The translations under genes and the position numbers were made by a program. The notes below the pieces were generated by a model. It saw only the letters and a program-made list of their open reading frames with translations. It did not search any database and was not told the DNA's origin. A stretch of 38,444 bases of DNA from JAVKBW01 sp964352715 (GTDB lineage Bacteria > Pseudomonadota > Alphaproteobacteria > UBA8366 > Aestuariispiraceae), in contig CAYGSU010000039.1 of assembly GCA_964352715.1 (NCBI GenBank), forward strand, positions 1 to 38,444, written 5' to 3'. Positions 35,291-38,444 of this stretch are shown here, one piece after another. How positions within the stretch are numbered: the first letter of the stretch is position 1; each line of letters starts with the position of its first letter.

Positions 35291-36646
35291 TCCCAAGCCG
35301 ACGACACAGGGAAGCCATTCAAGGCCGGATATGTTCAGCAAACGGGCAGACGCCGCGCTTTTGTAATTGTACCCGATATCACCGGACAGACGGTCAGCCG
35401 GTCGCCGGACCTGCGGCTTGATGAAGCCGTCGGCCTTGCTGCAGCGATCGATCTTGACGTGCGCCGGGCCGAAGTCGTGCGGCTGACCAATCCCAAACCG
35501 GGCACTCTGCTGGGCATGGGCGTCATTGAACGGCTGGCGGCCGATATCGAGGCCGAGGAGATCGACGTCGCCATTATCGATGGCGTCGTGACGCCAGTGC
35601 AGCAGCGAAATCTCGAAAAAGCTCTGAATACAAAGGTGATAGACCGAACCGGTCTGATCCTGGAGATCTTCGGTGCAAGGGCGCGAACCCATGAAGGGGT
35701 GCTTCAGGTCGAACTCGCCGCGCTCAGCTATCAGCGATCTCGTCTGGTACGAAGCTGGACCCACCTTGAACGACAGCGGGGCGGTCTGGGCTTTATCGGC
35801 GGTCCGGGCGAAAGCCAGCTCGAAATCGACCGCCGGCTGATCGACGAACGCATCGCCAAGATCAAACGGCAGTTGACCCGTGTTACCCGCACCCGCGGAC
35901 TGCACCGTTCGGCGCGTAAACGGGTGCCGTATCCGGTGGTGGCTCTTGTCGGCTACACCAATGCCGGAAAATCCACTCTTTTCAACCGGTTGACGGACGC
36001 AACCGTGATGGCCAAAGACATGCTTTTCGCCACCCTGGACCCGACATTGCGCAAGCTGACCCTGCCATCCGGGGCGACCGTTATTCTGTCCGACACGGTC
36101 GGGTTCATTTCCGACCTGCCGACCGATCTGGTCGCTGCATTCCGGGCGACGCTGGAAGAGGTCACCGAAGCCGATCTGGTTCTGCATGTGCGCGATATCG
36201 CAAATGACGATACCGACGCCCAGAAGGCCGATGTCGAACAGGTGCTTGCCCAGCTTGGCCGCAAGGAAGACGAATACCGCATCGAGGTTCTGAACAAGGC
36301 TGACCTGCTGTCGGATGCCGAGCGGCCCAACATCATGGCCAAATCCGCGCGAGAGGATGGCTCGGTCGTCGTCTCGGCGTTGACAGGCGAGGGCTGTGAC
36401 CGGTTGCAGGCCAGAATAGATCGATCGCTGGCATCCGCATTCCAGGTTGCGACTTACCATCTTCCGTTCACCGACGGTGCGGCTTTGGCGTGGCTGCATG
36501 AAAGGGCCGATCTTCGCGATCGGCACGACGACGAAACCGGTATCTCGGTAACGGTGGCCGTGGCGCCGTCAGTTCGGGCGCAGTTTGAAAACAGGTTCGG
36601 CTATCGCGGCGAGCCTGCGGCAGGGCCGCTCAGACAGGCGGTTTAG
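35288..36646 (+). CDS. hflX: GTPase HflX, ribosome-splitting factor, with non-standard start
   Basis: A GTPase that binds and splits ribosomes and often follows hfq. With an ATT start it has 452 residues, normal for the family. The N-terminal domain reads RRAFVIVPDITGQTVSRS, then VVRLTNPKPGTLLGMGVIE and TPVQQRNLEKALNTKVIDRT. The linker has GGPGESQLEIDRR. The G domain has G1 GYTNAGKS (222-229), the G2 region, G3 DTVGF and G4 NKAD. The first usual start, GTG at 35459, would cut 57 residues from the N-terminal domain. The frame is open and clearly coding from the hfq stop onward, so translation must begin at ATT 35288, CTG 35279, or by another coupled route. A base error that changed an ATG is also possible. 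Confidence 0.93.
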   Translation: MSQADDTGKPFKAGYVQQTGRRRAFVIVPDITGQTVSRSPDLRLDEAVGLAAAIDLDVRRAEVVRLTNPKPGTLLGMGVIERLAADIEAEEIDVAIIDGVVTPVQQRNLEKALNTKVIDRTGLILEIFGARARTHEGVLQVELAALSYQRSRLVRSWTHLERQRGGLGFIGGPGESQLEIDRRLIDERIAKIKRQLTRVTRTRGLHRSARKRVPYPVVALVGYTNAGKSTLFNRLTDATVMAKDMLFATLDPTLRKLTLPSGATVILSDTVGFISDLPTDLVAAFRATLEEVTEADLVLHVRDIANDDTDAQKADVEQVLAQLGRKEDEYRIEVLNKADLLSDAERPNIMAKSAREDGSVVVSALTGEGCDRLQARIDRSLASAFQVATYHLPFTDGAALAWLHERADLRDRHDDETGISVTVAVAPSVRAQFENRFGYRGEPAAGPLRQAV

Positions 36647-36674
36647 GCGTCTTTTTCCCAAGTTTCGGCAAAAA

Positions 36675-36691
36675 CGACGGAATTTCCGTCG
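36675..36691. terminator. Hairpin after hflX
   Basis: CGACGGA (36675-36681) and TCCGTCG (36685-36691) pair around ATT, 28 bases after the hflX stop. An A-run lies just before and no T-run just after, so it would work better for the minus strand or be a transcript end without a U-tract. Confidence 0.4.
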
Positions 36692-36708
36692 CCCGGATGC
36701 GTTACTGG

Positions 36709-36737
36709 TTGACTCGGGCTGCACCCGTCTCCATATC
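36709..36737 (+). promoter_or_regulatory. Candidate groESL promoter
   Basis: TTGACT (36709-36714), 17 bases, then CATATC (36732-36737). The -10 match is moderate. It ends two bases before the CIRCE operator, so HrcA bound there would block it. A heat-shock sigma-32 role cannot be decided from sequence. Confidence 0.45.
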
Positions 36738-36738
36738 C

Positions 36739-36765
36739 GTAGCACTCACCACACGGGAGTGCTAA
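36739..36765. promoter_or_regulatory. CIRCE element, HrcA operator
   Basis: The inverted repeat TAGCACTC (36740-36747), nine bases, GAGTGCTAA (36757-36765) matches the CIRCE consensus TTAGCACTC-N9-GAGTGCTAA with only the first base changed (G at 36739). HrcA repressor binds it, so groESL should be induced by heat and by chaperonin shortage. The hrcA gene is not in the window. Confidence 0.95.
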
Positions 36766-36855
36766 CACAGCTTCCGTATCGAATATTACAACACAAACCG
36801 TGCCGGCCAATCCTTCCAATTACCGGTGCGTTTAAACAATAGAAAAGGGGAAACC

Positions 36856-37143
36856 ATGAAATTCCGTCCACTTCATGACCGGGTACTCGTTCGCCGCCTG
36901 GATGCAGAAGAAAAAACAGCCGGTGGAATCATTCTTCCGGACACCGCGCAGGAAAAGCCGATGGAAGGCGAAATCCTCGCTGCCGGTTCCGGCCATAAAT
37001 CCGAAGACGGCAAGGTTACGCCGCTTGATGTGAAAAAGGGTGACAAGGTTCTGTTCGGCAAATGGTCCGGCACGGAAATCAAGCTCGACGGCAAGGACCT
37101 TCTGATCATGAAGGAATCCGACATCATGGGCGTTTTGGGCTGA
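36856..37143 (+). CDS. groES: Co-chaperonin GroES
   Basis: A 95-residue lid subunit of the GroEL chaperonin. Motifs are FRPLHDRVLVRRLDAEEKTA, the mobile loop region GGIILPDTAQEKP, and GDKVLFGKWSGTEIKLDGKD. Length is exact for the family. The ATG at 36856 has AAAGGGG upstream; the frame is open 30 bases further but without a conserved start. It lies 90 bases after the CIRCE element and 65 bases before groEL. Confidence 0.98.
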   Translation: MKFRPLHDRVLVRRLDAEEKTAGGIILPDTAQEKPMEGEILAAGSGHKSEDGKVTPLDVKKGDKVLFGKWSGTEIKLDGKDLLIMKESDIMGVLG

Positions 37144-37208
37144 TCCCCAGACCGGTTCAGGCCTGATCTTACGAATACTTAATACGATATTTTAACTGGA
37201 GGCGCATA

Positions 37209-38444
37209 ATGGCTGCCAAAGAAGTCAAATTCGGTACCGATGCCCGCGCGAAAATGCTGCGCGGCGTTGATATTCTAGCTAACGCTGTCAAAGTCACACT
37301 TGGCCCGAAAGGCCGTAACGTTGTTCTCGACAAGTCCTTCGGCGCACCGCGCATCACGAAGGACGGTGTCACGGTCGCCAAGGAAATCGAACTGAGCGAC
37401 AAGTTCGAAAACATGGGCGCCCAGATGGTTCGCGAAGTCGCGTCCAAAACCAACGACATCGCCGGCGACGGCACCACGACAGCCACGGTTCTGGCCCAGG
37501 CGATCGTTCGCGAAGGCGCGAAGTCGGTTGCCGCCGGCATGAACCCGATGGATCTCAAACGCGGTGTCGACCTTGCGGTTGAAGCTGTCGTTGCATCGAT
37601 TGCCAAACGCGCCAAGAAGATCAAGACCTCCGAGGAAATCGCCCAGGTTGGTCGTATTTCATCGAACGGCGACAAGGAAGTCGGCAACATGATCGCGGAA
37701 GCGATGCAGAAGGTCGGCAACGAAGGCGTCATCACGGTTGAAGAAGCCAAAAGCCTCGAAACCGAGCTGGAAGTCGTTGAAGGCATGCAGTTCGACCGCG
37801 GTTATCTGTCGCCGTATTTCGTGACCGACAGCGACAAGATGCGCGTTGAGCTGGAAAGCCCGTACATCCTGCTGCACGAAAAGAAACTGTCGAACCTGCA
37901 GGCAATGCTGCCGATCCTCGAAAAGGTCGTTCAGAGCGGCAAGCCGCTTCTGATCATCGCCGAGGACATCGAAGGCGAAGCGCTGGCGACACTCGTCGTC
38001 AACAAGCTGCGTGGCGGCCTCAAGGTTGCTGCGGTGAAAGCCCCTGGCTTCGGCGATCGCCGGAAGTCCATGCTGGAAGACATCGCCATCCTGACCGGTG
38101 GCCAGGTTATTTCCGAAGATCTTGGCATCAAGCTTGAAAATGTCACGGTCGACATGCTGGGCACCGCCAAGCGGGTTTCCATCACGAAGGAAGAAACCAC
38201 GATCGTCGATGGCGCAGGCAAGAAGAAGGACATTCTCGGCCGTTGCGACCAGATCCGCGCACAGATCGAAACGACCTCGTCCGAATACGACAAGGAAAAG
38301 CTGCAGGAACGTCTGGCCAAGCTGGCCGGCGGCGTTGCGGTGATCCGCGTCGGCGGCGCGACGGAAGTCGAAGTGAAGGAACGCAAGGATCGCGTCGACG
38401 ATGCGATGCATGCAACCCGCGCTGCGGTTGAAGAAGGCATTGTC
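37209..38444 (+). CDS. groEL: Chaperonin GroEL, N-terminal 412 codons (runs off the window)
   Basis: The 60 kDa chaperonin that folds proteins in its ATP-driven cavity. Visible are MAAKEVKFGTDARAKMLRGV, the ATP-binding VTLGPKGRNVVLDKSFGAP and ASKTNDIAGDGTTTATVLAQ, the apical domain (FDRGYLSPYFVTD, VAAVKAPGFGDRRKSML), and the start of the second equatorial half, KLAGGVAVIRVGGATEVE. The last in-window residues are EEGIV; about 135 residues and the stop lie beyond the right edge. The ATG at 37209 follows GGAGGCGCATA. Cotranscribed with groES under CIRCE control. Confidence 0.99.
   Translation, partial: MAAKEVKFGTDARAKMLRGVDILANAVKVTLGPKGRNVVLDKSFGAPRITKDGVTVAKEIELSDKFENMGAQMVREVASKTNDIAGDGTTTATVLAQAIVREGAKSVAAGMNPMDLKRGVDLAVEAVVASIAKRAKKIKTSEEIAQVGRISSNGDKEVGNMIAEAMQKVGNEGVITVEEAKSLETELEVVEGMQFDRGYLSPYFVTDSDKMRVELESPYILLHEKKLSNLQAMLPILEKVVQSGKPLLIIAEDIEGEALATLVVNKLRGGLKVAAVKAPGFGDRRKSMLEDIAILTGGQVISEDLGIKLENVTVDMLGTAKRVSITKEETTIVDGAGKKKDILGRCDQIRAQIETTSSEYDKEKLQERLAKLAGGVAVIRVGGATEVEVKERKDRVDDAMHATRAAVEEGIV

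Noticed and set aside
35137..35421. 94-residue plus-strand frame over the hfq-hflX junction.
   Set aside because: It is out of frame with both conserved proteins and has no support of its own.
35459..36646. GTG 35459 as the start of hflX.
   Set aside because: It would remove conserved N-terminal residues that are plainly encoded in frame upstream.

Overview
This window is chromosomal DNA of an alphaproteobacterium, most likely Rhodospirillales or a near relative. The case rests on gene content and order: a pyruvate dehydrogenase E1-beta with its own N-terminal lipoyl domain, a fused IspDF, the dusB(nifR3)-ntrB-ntrC-ntrY-ntrX run, hfq-hflX, and kdsA (a Gram-negative outer membrane gene). The DNA is moderately GC-rich and nearly every gene is a core gene. 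One run of 100 N inside eno shows this is a scaffolded draft assembly. I see no tRNA, rRNA, CRISPR array, transposase, integrase or phage gene, and no gene-free stretch longer than about 300 bases.

Layout, left to right. Positions 1-6303 (mostly minus strand) hold a tryptophan cluster: ppiD-trpE-PPOX flavoprotein, then trpG-trpD (trpD cut by the window edge). A plus-strand divergent polysaccharide deacetylase separates the two halves. Positions 6490-13209 (mostly plus) hold tpiA, a small unknown minus-strand gene, secG, pyrG, kdsA, a TSUP membrane transporter, eno and ftsB. Positions 13500-20663 are a complete lipoate-dependent pyruvate dehydrogenase block: pdhA-pdhB-pdhC-lpdA, an unknown 92-residue protein, lipA (lipoate synthesis for the two lipoyl domains) and a Coq10/RatA START-domain gene. 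Positions 20840-22126 encode an XRE-type helix-turn-helix protein with a long acidic, proline-rich tail carrying four PPLPD motifs. This is the least explained large gene here. Positions 22129-24413 (minus) are ispDF-pgpA-cinA/pncC. A plus-strand CcsA/YpjD-like membrane gene follows. Positions 25362-32678 are the nitrogen regulation operon dusB-ntrB-ntrC-ntrY-ntrX with overlapping or abutting genes. Then come trkA, a HAD hydrolase, hfq and hflX, and finally groES-groEL behind a clear CIRCE (HrcA) operator; groEL runs off the right edge.

The genes are mostly housekeeping, so I did not find a convincing new defence or mobile system. The observations most worth following are these. (1) hflX has no ATG, GTG or TTG start that covers its conserved N-terminus. 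The best-placed start is an AUU nine bases after a GAGGA Shine-Dalgarno lying inside the end of hfq; a CUG overlapping the hfq stop is the alternative. (2) The XRE/PPLPD protein at 20840-22126 has a middle domain I do not recognise. (3) Two small unrecognised genes lie at 7264-7506 and 18878-19156. (4) NtrX lacks the GAFTGA loop although NtrC in the same operon has it. (5) The N gap in eno hides about 240 bases, not 100.
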